DNA from: JBFHFS01 sp041583495
GTDB lineage: Bacteria > Bacteroidota > Bacteroidia > Bacteroidales > Marinilabiliaceae
DNA length: 64,000 nucleotides
NCBI GenBank assembly: GCA_041583495.1
Contig: JBFHFS010000008.1
Location: 1-64,000, forward strand
Reading direction: 5' to 3'
Positions 1 through 8,910 of this stretch are shown in pieces. The position numbers and the translations under genes were made by a program. The notes beneath the pieces were generated by a model that worked only from the letters and a program-made list of their open reading frames with translations, was not told the DNA's origin and did not search any database. Positions within the stretch are counted from its first letter, which is position 1. Every line of letters begins with the position of its first letter.

Positions 1-13
1 AGGAATCCACCTT

Positions 14-179
14 CATGTAAAAGCGCTAAAAAAATCAGAAAACGAAGCGTGAAAAAGAAAAGCTGTTTGATCCCGATTTTAGTTTTGTAGGTTTTTGGGT
101 TCTACCAAAAACCACAAAAACTCATCTCGGGAGAGTTCTTTTCTTTTAGCGAAGAGGACTGATTTTTAGCTTTTTCATG
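14..179. repeat. Long imperfect inverted repeat (hairpin-forming)
   Basis: The two halves of this stretch are imperfect reverse complements. The core is a perfect 9-bp stem (90-98 with 105-113, GGTTTTTGG/CCAAAAACC) around a 6-nt loop. Further out, TCCCGA (71-76) pairs with TCGGGA (127-132), AAAAGAAAAG (53-62) with CTTTTCTTTT (139-148), GCTAAAAAAATCAG (25-38) with CTGATTTTTAGC (159-170), and the CATG ends (14-17 with 176-179) close it. It carries no gene. It could be a miniature inverted-repeat element, or a structured end of an upstream transcript that begins outside the window. Confidence 0.6.
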
Positions 180-198
180 TCAGTGGCGGCATTTTTTG

Positions 199-230
199 TT
201 TCGTTTTTGCTGCTGTAGGCAAAAATGAAA
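199..230. repeat. Second hairpin upstream of the GH29 gene
   Basis: A 12-bp stem (199-210 with 219-230, one G:T wobble) encloses an 8-nt loop. It follows the long inverted repeat directly and precedes the fucosidase gene by about 100 bases. No T tract follows on the + strand, so it is not a standard terminator for + transcription. No clear TAnnTTTG box is seen between it and the gene at 327. Confidence 0.5.
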
Positions 231-326
231 AGCCCGTCGGCTTGAGACGAAAAAAAAATCATTCAAAAAAGAATTTTTACCAGACAATAGTGTTTAATAA
301 CCAGTTTTACTAATCGTTACATAGTC

Positions 327-1640
327 ATGAAAAAATTATTCTTTATCAGTTTTATTTTATTAATGGTAATTGGGGCAAAAGCGCAAGATTACGCTTACCC
401 GATGCCTGATTATACGCCAACAACCGAAAACCTGGAGAGCAGGAAAGCCTTTCAGGAGATGCGGTTTGGCCTGTTTATCCATTGGGGCATTTACAGTGTG
501 CTGGGCGATGGTGAATGGGTGATGTTTCAGCAACACATTCCGTTTAATACCTATAAACGCCTGGCGGATTTTTTTAATCCACAGGCCTTTAATGCCAAAG
601 AGTGGGTGCAGATAGCCAAGTCGGCCGGCATGAAGTACATAACCATAACCACACGGCACCACGACAGTTTTAGTATGTTTAAAACGGCCGCTTCACCCTA
701 TAACATCGTTGATGCTACCCCCTATGGGAAAGACCCTTTAAAGGAGCTCGCCGAAGAGTGTAAAAAGGAAGGGATAACGCTCAATTTTTACTACTCGTTG
801 TTGGATTGGGCCAGAGACGATTATGGCTTTGGGAAAAAGATTGTGGATGGCGCTCCCGTGGATACCGATTGGGACAGCTACATTAAGTTTATGAAGACCC
901 AGCTTACGGAATTGCTCACCAACTATGGCGAAATTGGTTGTATCTGGTTTGACGGACACTGGGAACGAAAAACCGCTAACTGGCATTACGACGAGATTTA
1001 TTCGCTTATTCATGAGTTGAGTCCCAATACCCTAATTGCCAATAATCACCATTTGACGCCCATTCCGGGAGAAGATATTCAAACGTTTGAACGTGACTTG
1101 CCGGGTGAAAACAAAGGGGGATTCAGCCACGGGGTGACCGTAAGCCAGCTGCCCCTGGAATCGTGTGCTACCATGGCCAAATCATGGGGCTTTGATTTGA
1201 ACGATAAGAAATTTAAAAGCACCAAAGAAATTATTCACTTCCTGGTAAAAGCAGCTGGGAAAGACGGTAATTTTTTGCTTAATGTGGGTCCCATGCCCAA
1301 CGGTAAAATTCAACCTGAGTTTGTGGAAACACTTAAAGAAGTGGGTGAATGGACTTCCAAATATGGAGAAACGGTTTATGGCACCCGCGGAAACCTATAT
1401 CCTTCTCAGGATTGGGGGGTAATTACTTCCAAAGGTAAAACGCTGTATGTTCATGTTTTGGAGCCTACCGGGAATTCCTATCTCTTTATTCCCAACTTTG
1501 AACCCAAGGTGGTCTCTGCTCAAACTTTTGAGGGAGACGTAAAACTGAAATTTAAGCAACAGGCCGAAGGGGTATTCATTTATTTGGATGGTCTGAAAGA
1601 GAATCCTGTGGATCAAATTATTCAATTGACGATTAAGTAA
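327..1640 (+). CDS. Alpha-L-fucosidase, GH29, secreted
   Basis: This is a 437-residue glycoside hydrolase of family 29, which removes terminal alpha-L-fucose from glycans with retention. Residues 1-20 are a signal peptide ending AKAQ, so it acts in the periplasm or beyond. Family motifs seen are RFGLFIHWG at 46-54, TTRHHD at 108-113, WFDGHWE at 207-213 with Asp209 as the expected nucleophile, and GNFLLNVGP at 314-322. Glu255 in TFERDLPG sits where the acid/base is usually found, but that assignment is inference. The length suits a catalytic domain with a short C-terminal beta domain and no extra carbohydrate-binding module. It is followed by its own terminator and lies about 700 bases before the PUL regulator, so it is probably transcribed separately but belongs functionally with the GH20 enzyme and SusC/D genes downstream. 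Confidence 0.93.
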   Translation: MKKLFFISFILLMVIGAKAQDYAYPMPDYTPTTENLESRKAFQEMRFGLFIHWGIYSVLGDGEWVMFQQHIPFNTYKRLADFFNPQAFNAKEWVQIAKSAGMKYITITTRHHDSFSMFKTAASPYNIVDATPYGKDPLKELAEECKKEGITLNFYYSLLDWARDDYGFGKKIVDGAPVDTDWDSYIKFMKTQLTELLTNYGEIGCIWFDGHWERKTANWHYDEIYSLIHELSPNTLIANNHHLTPIPGEDIQTFERDLPGENKGGFSHGVTVSQLPLESCATMAKSWGFDLNDKKFKSTKEIIHFLVKAAGKDGNFLLNVGPMPNGKIQPEFVETLKEVGEWTSKYGETVYGTRGNLYPSQDWGVITSKGKTLYVHVLEPTGNSYLFIPNFEPKVVSAQTFEGDVKLKFKQQAEGVFIYLDGLKENPVDQIIQLTIK

Positions 1641-1665
1641 GGGGGTATTGGCCGGTAAATAGGGT

Positions 1666-1717
1666 TATCCCGTGGGAATGGTTTTTTCGGGCCTGATATT
1701 CCACGGGATACTTTTTT
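1666..1717 (+). terminator. Rho-independent terminator after GH29
   Basis: Stem 1666-1679 (TATCCCGTGGGAAT) pairs with 1698-1710 (ATTCCACGGGATA) with one bulged base, and is followed by C and six T (1712-1717). It lies 26 bases after the fucosidase stop codon and separates that gene from the regulator downstream. Confidence 0.8.
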
Positions 1718-2201
1718 ACCCCATTTCGGCAAAACAAACGATCAGGACCAACTTTGCTCCCCCTGAAAGGGGTTTGCGATTGGTCATTTCTAATTTGTGG
1801 TTGTCCAATTTTTGGGATCGCTATTTTAACCCGGCCTTAGAGGAGGGTGGATCGAATGGCCAATTTTGAAAAGCAAGTATTTACCCCAACACCCAAAATC
1901 GGAGACGACGCCAATCAAGCTGGCTGATGATCCAAAATATGTGGGAAACCCGGCCGGGAAGGGACCTTTTTACTCCGATAAAAGGAAATGAACGATGACC
2001 CCTGCCGGCTTGTGACGCAAATCCATTTGTCAGGGGGGTGGTCAGGTGTAAGGGGGCCGCTCCGGGTTCAAAGGTTCAAATTCATTCTTCGGGATAACAG
2101 GCCAAGCGTGGGTTCGCTTTATCGAAATGGTTTGGAAAGAGTTCTGACCTGGTTTTGATATTTCACTTATGTTCGCAGAGAGCCATTTGTCATTTCGAAT
2201 C
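1718..2201. other. Gene-poor stretch between GH29 and regulator
   Basis: No convincing coding sequence is seen. A small structured repeat is present: GACCAA (1746-1751) pairs with TTGGTC (1780-1785), with an inner CCCC/GGGG (1760-1763 with 1769-1772). The rest (about 1790-2200) shows no gene or clear repeat. It may be decayed sequence. Confidence 0.5.
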
Positions 2202-2231
2202 TTGAAAATTGAAGGAATAAATGTATGTTTG
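2202..2231 (+). promoter_or_regulatory. Bacteroidota-type promoter of the AraC regulator
   Basis: A -33 TTG (2202-2204) and a perfect -7 box TATGTTTG (2224-2231) are separated by 19 bases, which matches the known Bacteroidota primary sigma promoter (TTTG, 19-21 bp, TAnnTTTG). Transcription would start near 2238, about 80 bases before the regulator ATG at 2317. Confidence 0.7.
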
Positions 2232-2264
2232 TTCTACGAAAAGTAAAAACCAGGTAAAATTCGC

Positions 2265-2294
2265 GATATCCGGCTATCCGGCTTTAAGGATATC
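2265..2294. promoter_or_regulatory. Inverted repeat with tandem octamer in regulator leader
   Basis: GATATCC (2265-2271) and GGATATC (2288-2294) form a perfect 7-bp inverted repeat. Overlapping it is the octamer TATCCGGC repeated head to tail (2267-2274 and 2275-2282). It lies downstream of the predicted start site and 22 bases before the ATG, so it may be an autoregulatory operator or an RNA hairpin limiting translation. The function is inference. Confidence 0.5.
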
Positions 2295-2316
2295 AAATTA
2301 ATACAGCTTACTTATT

Positions 2317-5034
2317 ATGGTCAGATTGTTGATTTTGTTGTTGGGTTTGTTAGTGCCATTTTCTATACTGGGGAGTTACAGGATAGAGTCGCTAACAATG
2401 AATAACAGCCTGATCTCTAATCGTATTAATGCCCTTGAGGTAGATAGTTTAAATACTTTATGGATAGGGACTGCCTTAGGTTTGCACAGTTATAACAACG
2501 ATAATGTTGTTACTTATAACTTTTTTACGGGGAAAGAGATTCAATCTATACACCAGTTGGAAAAAGGTGAGGTTTTAATCTTGTCAAATGAAGGGCTATT
2601 TCACTATTCCTATAAAAGCAATGACATTAAGCGAATAGGTTCTGAAGATAAAAACTTTTCCAGCTTTTATCTTTATAACAATAAGCTGTACCTGACCGAT
2701 GATGATAATATATTGTACTGTTGTGAGGATTCCCTCAAACAACTGGTTGATTTAAATGATATAATAGAGGGGTTGCCGGACAATGCCAAATTGACCAGGA
2801 TCTTTTTTACATCTGAGGGAAAAATGATTCTTACGCTCAGTAATTATGGGGTATTAACAGTAAATACAGATGACTTCCAGGTTGAAAACGCCTATAGAAC
2901 CCATGTATGGAACTATAGGAAAATAATAGAGTTTAATCAACAAATTTATATCGCAACTTATTCGGGTGTGTTGGTATTTAATATCAACGGTGAGTTCGTG
3001 AAGATGATAAATAAGTCTAATAGTAATTTGCCGGGCAATGTTGTTATGGATTTATGCATAAACCGGAGTAGAGATGAAGTGTGGGTCGTTCTTGATAATT
3101 ATGGAATACATGCGATAAACAATAAACTGGAGACTTATAATGTTGGGAATTTGTCGGATTATAAGGGTTTTATGAACAAGTCTATAACCTCTATTCAAAT
3201 AGACAAATACAACAATATATATGCCGGTACGGTGTATGAAGGTGTGCTGATTGCTGTTACTTCCCCTTTTCGGGAACTTATTCCCGGAACCCAAACAAAC
3301 CCTTTTAACCCCATCGTTCTCGCGGTTCACAAAGATTCCGGTAACATGGTCTGGGGGGGAACTGATAATTTAGGCCTGTTTTCTGTGGACTCTTTAGGGG
3401 AGGTTAAGAGTTACTTCCAAGAAAAGTTTAGAGTGATTAATGCCATTTCTGCCTATTCTCCGGATGAGCTTCTGGTATCGGTTTATCCTGAAGGCATCTA
3501 CCTGTTCAATAAAAAAACAGGCGTGTACTCCCCTGTATCACAGGTGGATAATTTGAATGCCATCAGGATGCGGCCTGACAGCAAAATGTTTACGGACCGC
3601 CACGATAACATCTGGATTTTTTCTGACAGGTTATATTGTATTGAGTCCAACAGAGAAGGTATTAAAGCAATTAAGCCCTTTACCCCCGGAGAACCTCTTT
3701 TGCCTACCGAACGAATCACCCAGGATTCCAAGGGAAGGCTCTGGTTTATTTCCGACCGTGATTTGTTGGGCTATGATATTAATCAGGATAAATATATAGG
3801 ACATATTGAATTGGATGAAAATTCTTATTCCTCCATTTGTGCAGGCAAGAATGACGAAATTATTTTGACATCAAAAGATTTTATCTATAAAGTCAATACC
3901 CGTACATCTGAAGTTGTAAAGTTACATTTCCCTGTTTACGACAGGAATATTATACAGGCATTTTATCATCCCGGAAATGACCTTTATATTTTTATGACCA
4001 CCAAGGACATCGTTACGGCGCGGATTTCAGACTCTGTGTTGGATATTGCAATAGTCAATACCAGCAGTTTGAATAGCAGAATGTATTTTTATCATTCAAC
4101 CCAGTTAATAAACGATGAGTTATATGCCGGATATGATGGGGGCATCTGTTCCTTTAGCGTTAATGATTTGTCTTATCAAGCCAGGGACAATGAGATATTA
4201 TTGTTACGATTGAAAGGACATGACGGATATTATAATGTCGCCGACACCTCCTTTGTTTTATTTAATGGGGCAGAGGAGATCACCTTTAGAAGGCCGGTCT
4301 CAGATTACACCTTTTTCTTTCAAAGTTCCATGATCGCGAATCTGAATCAGGTAAAGTATAAATACTTTCTGGAAGGGATTGATGATGATTGGAAGGTTGT
4401 GGAAAATGGGCAGGTTACTTATAGCCAATTGGGCGCCGGAAATTATGTGTTTCGTATCAAGAGTATTGATAACAGAGGCCTTCAGGGGACGGATACCGTT
4501 TTGAAGGTGAATATTGAATCACCTCTGTTATTGTCTAATCTTTTTATGGCTTTTTATGTGTTCCTTATTTTAGGGATCATGCTTCTTTTGCTTCATTTTT
4601 ACAGAAAGAGAATAAAATCCGAGATTGTTGTGGACTGGAACATTCAGGAAAAATCCAAGCTTGTTTTTAAGGATAACCATAATAACGAGGAACTATTTAT
4701 CCGGCAATTTAAAAATGTCATAGAAAAAAACATATCAAATTGTGACCTGCATGTTGATGAAATCGCCATGGATCTTAATGTTAGCCGAACGGTTTTATAT
4801 GAAAAGGTGAAAAAAACCTCGGGCTATTCTGTGAAAGCCTTCATTAATAAAGTTCGTTTGGAAAAGGCCAAAAGGATGCTTGAAGATCCCGGTATCAACA
4901 TCAATGATATCTCCTTTGAGTGCGGGTTTAACAGCGCTTCCTATTTTAGTACGGCCTTTAAAAAATCCTTTCTAAAATCTCCCTCCCAGTATCGGACTGA
5001 CTTTATGAAAAAGAAGAAAGCCATAAGCCAGTAA
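2317..5034 (+). CDS. Membrane-bound AraC regulator with propeller sensor, no kinase
   Basis: This 905-residue protein has an N-terminal signal/anchor (1-20), then a long periplasmic region with two-component-regulator propeller repeats (for example INALEVDSLNTLWIGTALGL near 33-52). A Y_Y_Y domain (about 672-732) and one membrane helix (about 737-761) follow. A cytoplasmic AraC-type helix-turn-helix lies at about 795-895, with the typical second-helix pattern ISFECGFNSASYFSTAFKK. There is no histidine kinase, ATPase or receiver domain, unlike the HTCS at 33192-37250. It therefore resembles one-component SusR-like sensors, in which ligand binding outside is passed straight to the DNA-binding domain. 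The neighbouring SusC/SusD operon is the likely target. The missing kinase is not a frameshift: the reading frame is continuous from membrane helix to HTH. Confidence 0.9.
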   Translation: MVRLLILLLGLLVPFSILGSYRIESLTMNNSLISNRINALEVDSLNTLWIGTALGLHSYNNDNVVTYNFFTGKEIQSIHQLEKGEVLILSNEGLFHYSYKSNDIKRIGSEDKNFSSFYLYNNKLYLTDDDNILYCCEDSLKQLVDLNDIIEGLPDNAKLTRIFFTSEGKMILTLSNYGVLTVNTDDFQVENAYRTHVWNYRKIIEFNQQIYIATYSGVLVFNINGEFVKMINKSNSNLPGNVVMDLCINRSRDEVWVVLDNYGIHAINNKLETYNVGNLSDYKGFMNKSITSIQIDKYNNIYAGTVYEGVLIAVTSPFRELIPGTQTNPFNPIVLAVHKDSGNMVWGGTDNLGLFSVDSLGEVKSYFQEKFRVINAISAYSPDELLVSVYPEGIYLFNKKTGVYSPVSQVDNLNAIRMRPDSKMFTDRHDNIWIFSDRLYCIESNREGIKAIKPFTPGEPLLPTERITQDSKGRLWFISDRDLLGYDINQDKYIGHIELDENSYSSICAGKNDEIILTSKDFIYKVNTRTSEVVKLHFPVYDRNIIQAFYHPGNDLYIFMTTKDIVTARISDSVLDIAIVNTSSLNSRMYFYHSTQLINDELYAGYDGGICSFSVNDLSYQARDNEILLLRLKGHDGYYNVADTSFVLFNGAEEITFRRPVSDYTFFFQSSMIANLNQVKYKYFLEGIDDDWKVVENGQVTYSQLGAGNYVFRIKSIDNRGLQGTDTVLKVNIESPLLLSNLFMAFYVFLILGIMLLLLHFYRKRIKSEIVVDWNIQEKSKLVFKDNHNNEELFIRQFKNVIEKNISNCDLHVDEIAMDLNVSRTVLYEKVKKTSGYSVKAFINKVRLEKAKRMLEDPGININDISFECGFNSASYFSTAFKKSFLKSPSQYRTDFMKKKKAISQ

Positions 5035-5629
5035 TGCTGTTATTCTCCTATTAAGTATTTATTTAAGAAAAGTATTAATTCCCTTAGGTTGTTAAAATTT
5101 CGGGGTGTTATGGCTGGAATGATGTTTATTTTTGTTAAAAAAATAAAAAAATAAGCCTTTTTCCAGTGAGAATCCCCATACGAGATTTGTGCTTTTTTGG
5201 AGCTCTTAGGCTTCTAAGTGTCAAAAAAAGAGTGGATTGGAAGAATTTGATAACTAGTCGTACGATTTTAAAAACCCATTAAAAGAGAGCCGTTTTTTCT
5301 TCCTTAAGATGCTAATTTATAGGGTAATGTATTTTTTTAAAAAGAAATACATTTTTTTTTGGAATTTTTTACGGTTTTAACTGCTTTTATTTACACTGCA
5401 GAATAGGAAAAACGAATGATCCTGATGAAATGGTTTTGAAGCATAAATGTATTGAGGAGCGTTCATCTGTAGATTTTTTCCCTGTGTGCACTTCCATTCA
5501 GTTGTCGATAGGTGAGGCGTAAAATTCGAAAAGGTCAGCATTGAAAACCTGTTTGGAAGAGGGTATTGTCAAGGAGTTATGTATTGGGTTTATGTTAATA
5601 TAATTTTTATACCAAATAATCTATGAAAT
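5035..5629. other. Long leader between regulator and first SusC
   Basis: This AT-rich 595-base region has no supportable gene. It holds the inverted repeat at 5326-5353, described separately. No TAnnTTTG box was found before the SusC start, which fits a promoter that depends on an activator. The length suggests a long 5' untranslated leader or operator region for the PUL operon. Confidence 0.5.
5326..5360. promoter_or_regulatory. AT-rich inverted repeat upstream of SusC
   Basis: AATGTATTT (5326-5334) and AAATACATT (5345-5353) are perfect inverted copies around 10 bases, and the second arm runs into a tract of Ts ending at 5360. It could be a weak intrinsic terminator of the regulator transcript (about 300 bases after its stop) or an operator about 280 bases before SusC. 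The sequence alone does not decide. Confidence 0.45.
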
Positions 5630-8600
5630 ATGAATAAAAGGGATTATTACAAACTAAGGTTAAAAAGAAGCTTTTTAGGTTTCTACCGGCAAATCTGTTT
5701 GATAAGCTTATGCTTTTTCATTGTTTTGCCAACTTTTGCCGCCCCAAAAGGTGGCTTAAACAGTGGACCTATCGGTTCAGACCTGCAGCAGAACCAGGAA
5801 AGAACCATAAAGGGGAAGGTTGTGGATGAAAATGGAGAACCTCTTCCCGGGGTTACGATCTTCATCCAGGAAACCCAATCAGGTACCGTCTCAAATATGG
5901 AGGGGGTCTTTGAATTGGTTGTAACCGGGAATCCTGTGCTGGAATTCTCTTTTGTAGGTTACGAGCAGCAAAAGATAACCCTTACCTCCGGGAGCTGGCT
6001 TAATGTTGCTATGGTTCCCAAGATATCCGACCTTGAAGAGGTGGTTGTGGTGGCCTATGGAACCAAGAAAAAAGCGACCATCACCGGGGCCTTAACTACG
6101 GTCGAAACAGAAGAGCTTCTGAGGACGCCTGCCAACAGTGTGGTAAACTCCCTGGCTGGTGTAATGCCGGGAGTCACCACCATTCAGGAGAGTGGCCAGC
6201 CCGGAAAAGATGCCGCTTCCATCTATGTGCGTGGGGTGGCTTCTTTAGGATCGGATGTATCGCCCTTAATATTGGTAGATGGTGTTGAAAGGCCTTTCAC
6301 CGATTTAGATCCCAACGAAATTGAAAGTATCTCCGTGTTAAAAGATGCTTCTTCTACCGCCGTGTTTGGGGTTAGAGGGGCTAACGGAGTGGTGTTGGTT
6401 ACCACCAAAGAAGGGACAACAGGTAAGCCCAAAATATCCTTCAGCAGTTCCATCGGAATGGAAAAACCTGACGACTTGTATCAAAGTGCCAGTAGTTATG
6501 ATTATGCCACGCATTGGAACTACATGATGGATGCAGATGGTAATTCCAACAAATTTACCCCCGAAATGCTCGAAGCTTTTCGTACAGGTTCAGACCCTAT
6601 CATGTATCCAAGTATCGACTGGGCCGATTATATGTTTAACGATTTCTATATGCAGAGCAAACAAAATATTTCTGTCTCCGGAGGGACCAAGAAAGTGAAG
6701 TATTTTGTTTCGCTGGGGTATCAGTATCAGAATGGCCTCATGAAGTCTATGGAGGCGCTTCAGGGATACGATAATAACTTTAAAAATAACCGGTACAACT
6801 ATCGCTCTAATATCACGGTCAATCTTACGGAAACCACCAAGATGAAGATGAATATCGGTGGGGTATATAATTCCTTGCAGGATCCTATTATCTGTACCGG
6901 GTTGAATGGCAGTCTGGGCCACTTGTATGACCGGCCTTTTATCTATGCCACCCGTTGGACGCTTCCCTTTGCCAGCCCCGGGTTTGTGGATGGGAAGCAC
7001 TATAAGTTGAAGACGGGACGGGGATTATTACCCACCGGCTTTGGTATGCGGGAAGGTATTTGGGCGCTGTATGGTTATGGCTACCGTAATGTTAATTCCA
7101 ATCGTCTGACTACAGACCTGGAAATTACACAGGATTTATCTATGATTACCAAGGGTCTTGAGGCTTCCATTAAGGGTGCTTATGACGTTAATTATCAAAC
7201 CATCAAGGCCTTTTCGGGAGGGCAACCTACCTATTATCCGGTGTATCGAAGTACCCTGGAAACACCCACTCTTTCTATTACCGACCCCGCTTTTGATAAG
7301 GAAATCCTCGTTGAACGGGCAGGAAACGTGAGTGATTTGGATTATGCCGAGAATTCATCCAGAGGCAGAAACTGGTATTTTGAGGGAAGGCTTAATTATA
7401 ACCGTTCCTTTAACAATCATAATGTGGGGGCTCTTTTCCTTTATAATCAATCCAGAGACTATTATCCCGGTTCATACTGGTACATTCCATTAAGTTATAT
7501 CGGGTATGTGGGCCGTTTGACTTACGACTATAAACAAAAGTACCTGCTCGATGTGAGTATGGGGTATAATGGATCGGAAAATTTTGCACCCGGTTCAACG
7601 CGATATGGCTTTTTCCCTTCTGTGTCTGCCGGTTGGGTTTTGACCGAAGAGGCCTTTGCCCAGTCACAAAATGTAGTTACCTATCTAAAGATCAGGGGAA
7701 GTTATGGACAGGTTGGAAGTGATAAAAGTGGAACCCGATTCCTATATATGCCTGAGACCTGGAGCGCGGGTTCAGGAGTGAGTTTTGGGGTGGATAATAC
7801 ATCCTTACAGCCAGCTTATACGCAGGGAACGCCGGGTAATGACCAGGTTACCTGGGAAACAGCCACCAAAACCAATATAGGGGTAGATGTTAAGTTTCTT
7901 GAAAACAGGTTATCTGTTACCGCTGATTTATTCTCGGATGAGCGGGAAGGAATCCTGATTTCGCCCAACTCGGTCCCTGGTATTATTGTAACCAGTTCTC
8001 CTAAGCTGAATATCGGAAAGGTAACCAACAAAGGGTATGAGGTTCTTTTGGGCTGGAGGGACAATCCAAGCCAAAACTTTCGGTACGATATTTCGGCAAG
8101 TGTTTCGTACGCAAGGAATGAAATTATCGATCAGGATGAGTTACCTTCCGACTATGCCTGGCAACTTTATGAAGGGGGATCCACCGGAAGAGGCAATCTG
8201 GAGTATATTTTTGAAGGATTGTATCAGGAAGAGGATTTTATCAACGACGGCTCGGGTAATATTATCCTGAACCCCGAACTGCCTCAACCCTCTTACAGCG
8301 TTTCGGCAGGAGATGCCAGGTATAAAGATGTAAGCGAGGATGGTATTGTGAACGACCTGGACAAGAGTGTATGGGGATATTCTTCTGTGCCCGAGTATAC
8401 GTTCGGGTTTAACTCGACCTTGAATTACAAAAAGTGGACCTTATTCATGCAATGGACCGGAGTGACCAATGTCAATAAGATGGCACATGAGGGTCACCGG
8501 CAAATATATGGGATTCCCAAAAATATGGGATTGAATCAGATGTGGGTCGAAAATGTATGGACACCCGATCGTACCGATTCCCCATGGCCAAAAGCAACGG

Positions 8601-8881
8601 TAGCCGGAATGGCATGGAATGGCGCTGAATCCACCTTGTGGGATCTGGATGCCAGTTATTTAAGACTCAAAAACTTAGCCATATCCTACGACATTAATAC
8701 AAAATCAAATTTCATCTCAAAATTTGGTATTAGTCAGGCCTCTGTCACCTTAAGCGGATATAACCTGCTCACTTTTGACAAACTAGACTATTTTGATCCG
8801 GAGGGAGCAGACATAACAGACTGGGCAGGATCCTACCCTTTGACCAGGATATATAACTGTTCATTGCGTGTTACGTTCTAG
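5630..8881 (+). CDS. SusC-family TonB-dependent outer-membrane transporter 1
   Basis: This 1083-residue outer-membrane transporter imports oligosaccharides with energy from TonB/ExbBD. It has a signal peptide (to about residue 38), a CarboxypepD_reg-like domain (about 59-130, starting IKGKVVDENGEPLPGV), a TonB-box-like EEVVVVAYG (136-144) and a plug domain (about 165-275 with LILVDGVERP). A 22-strand type barrel follows, ending in the aromatic residue typical of barrel proteins (LRVTF). It sits 29 bases before its SusD partner. It is the first gene of a run of eight or nine same-strand PUL genes and is probably controlled by the regulator just upstream. Confidence 0.96.
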   Translation: MNKRDYYKLRLKRSFLGFYRQICLISLCFFIVLPTFAAPKGGLNSGPIGSDLQQNQERTIKGKVVDENGEPLPGVTIFIQETQSGTVSNMEGVFELVVTGNPVLEFSFVGYEQQKITLTSGSWLNVAMVPKISDLEEVVVVAYGTKKKATITGALTTVETEELLRTPANSVVNSLAGVMPGVTTIQESGQPGKDAASIYVRGVASLGSDVSPLILVDGVERPFTDLDPNEIESISVLKDASSTAVFGVRGANGVVLVTTKEGTTGKPKISFSSSIGMEKPDDLYQSASSYDYATHWNYMMDADGNSNKFTPEMLEAFRTGSDPIMYPSIDWADYMFNDFYMQSKQNISVSGGTKKVKYFVSLGYQYQNGLMKSMEALQGYDNNFKNNRYNYRSNITVNLTETTKMKMNIGGVYNSLQDPIICTGLNGSLGHLYDRPFIYATRWTLPFASPGFVDGKHYKLKTGRGLLPTGFGMREGIWALYGYGYRNVNSNRLTTDLEITQDLSMITKGLEASIKGAYDVNYQTIKAFSGGQPTYYPVYRSTLETPTLSITDPAFDKEILVERAGNVSDLDYAENSSRGRNWYFEGRLNYNRSFNNHNVGALFLYNQSRDYYPGSYWYIPLSYIGYVGRLTYDYKQKYLLDVSMGYNGSENFAPGSTRYGFFPSVSAGWVLTEEAFAQSQNVVTYLKIRGSYGQVGSDKSGTRFLYMPETWSAGSGVSFGVDNTSLQPAYTQGTPGNDQVTWETATKTNIGVDVKFLENRLSVTADLFSDEREGILISPNSVPGIIVTSSPKLNIGKVTNKGYEVLLGWRDNPSQNFRYDISASVSYARNEIIDQDELPSDYAWQLYEGGSTGRGNLEYIFEGLYQEEDFINDGSGNIILNPELPQPSYSVSAGDARYKDVSEDGIVNDLDKSVWGYSSVPEYTFGFNSTLNYKKWTLFMQWTGVTNVNKMAHEGHRQIYGIPKNMGLNQMWVENVWTPDRTDSPWPKATVAGMAWNGAESTLWDLDASYLRLKNLAISYDINTKSNFISKFGISQASVTLSGYNLLTFDKLDYFDPEGADITDWAGSYPLTRIYNCSLRVTF

Positions 8882-8910
8882 TGATTCTATAAACCATAAA
8901 TATTATAACT

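Noticed and set aside
1672..1869. Small ORF of 65 codons after GH29
   Set aside because: It starts within the GH29 terminator stem and has no plausible protein features.
2060..2110. T-loop-like GGTTCAAATTC resembling part of a tRNA
   Set aside because: No acceptor, D or anticodon stems can be formed around it.
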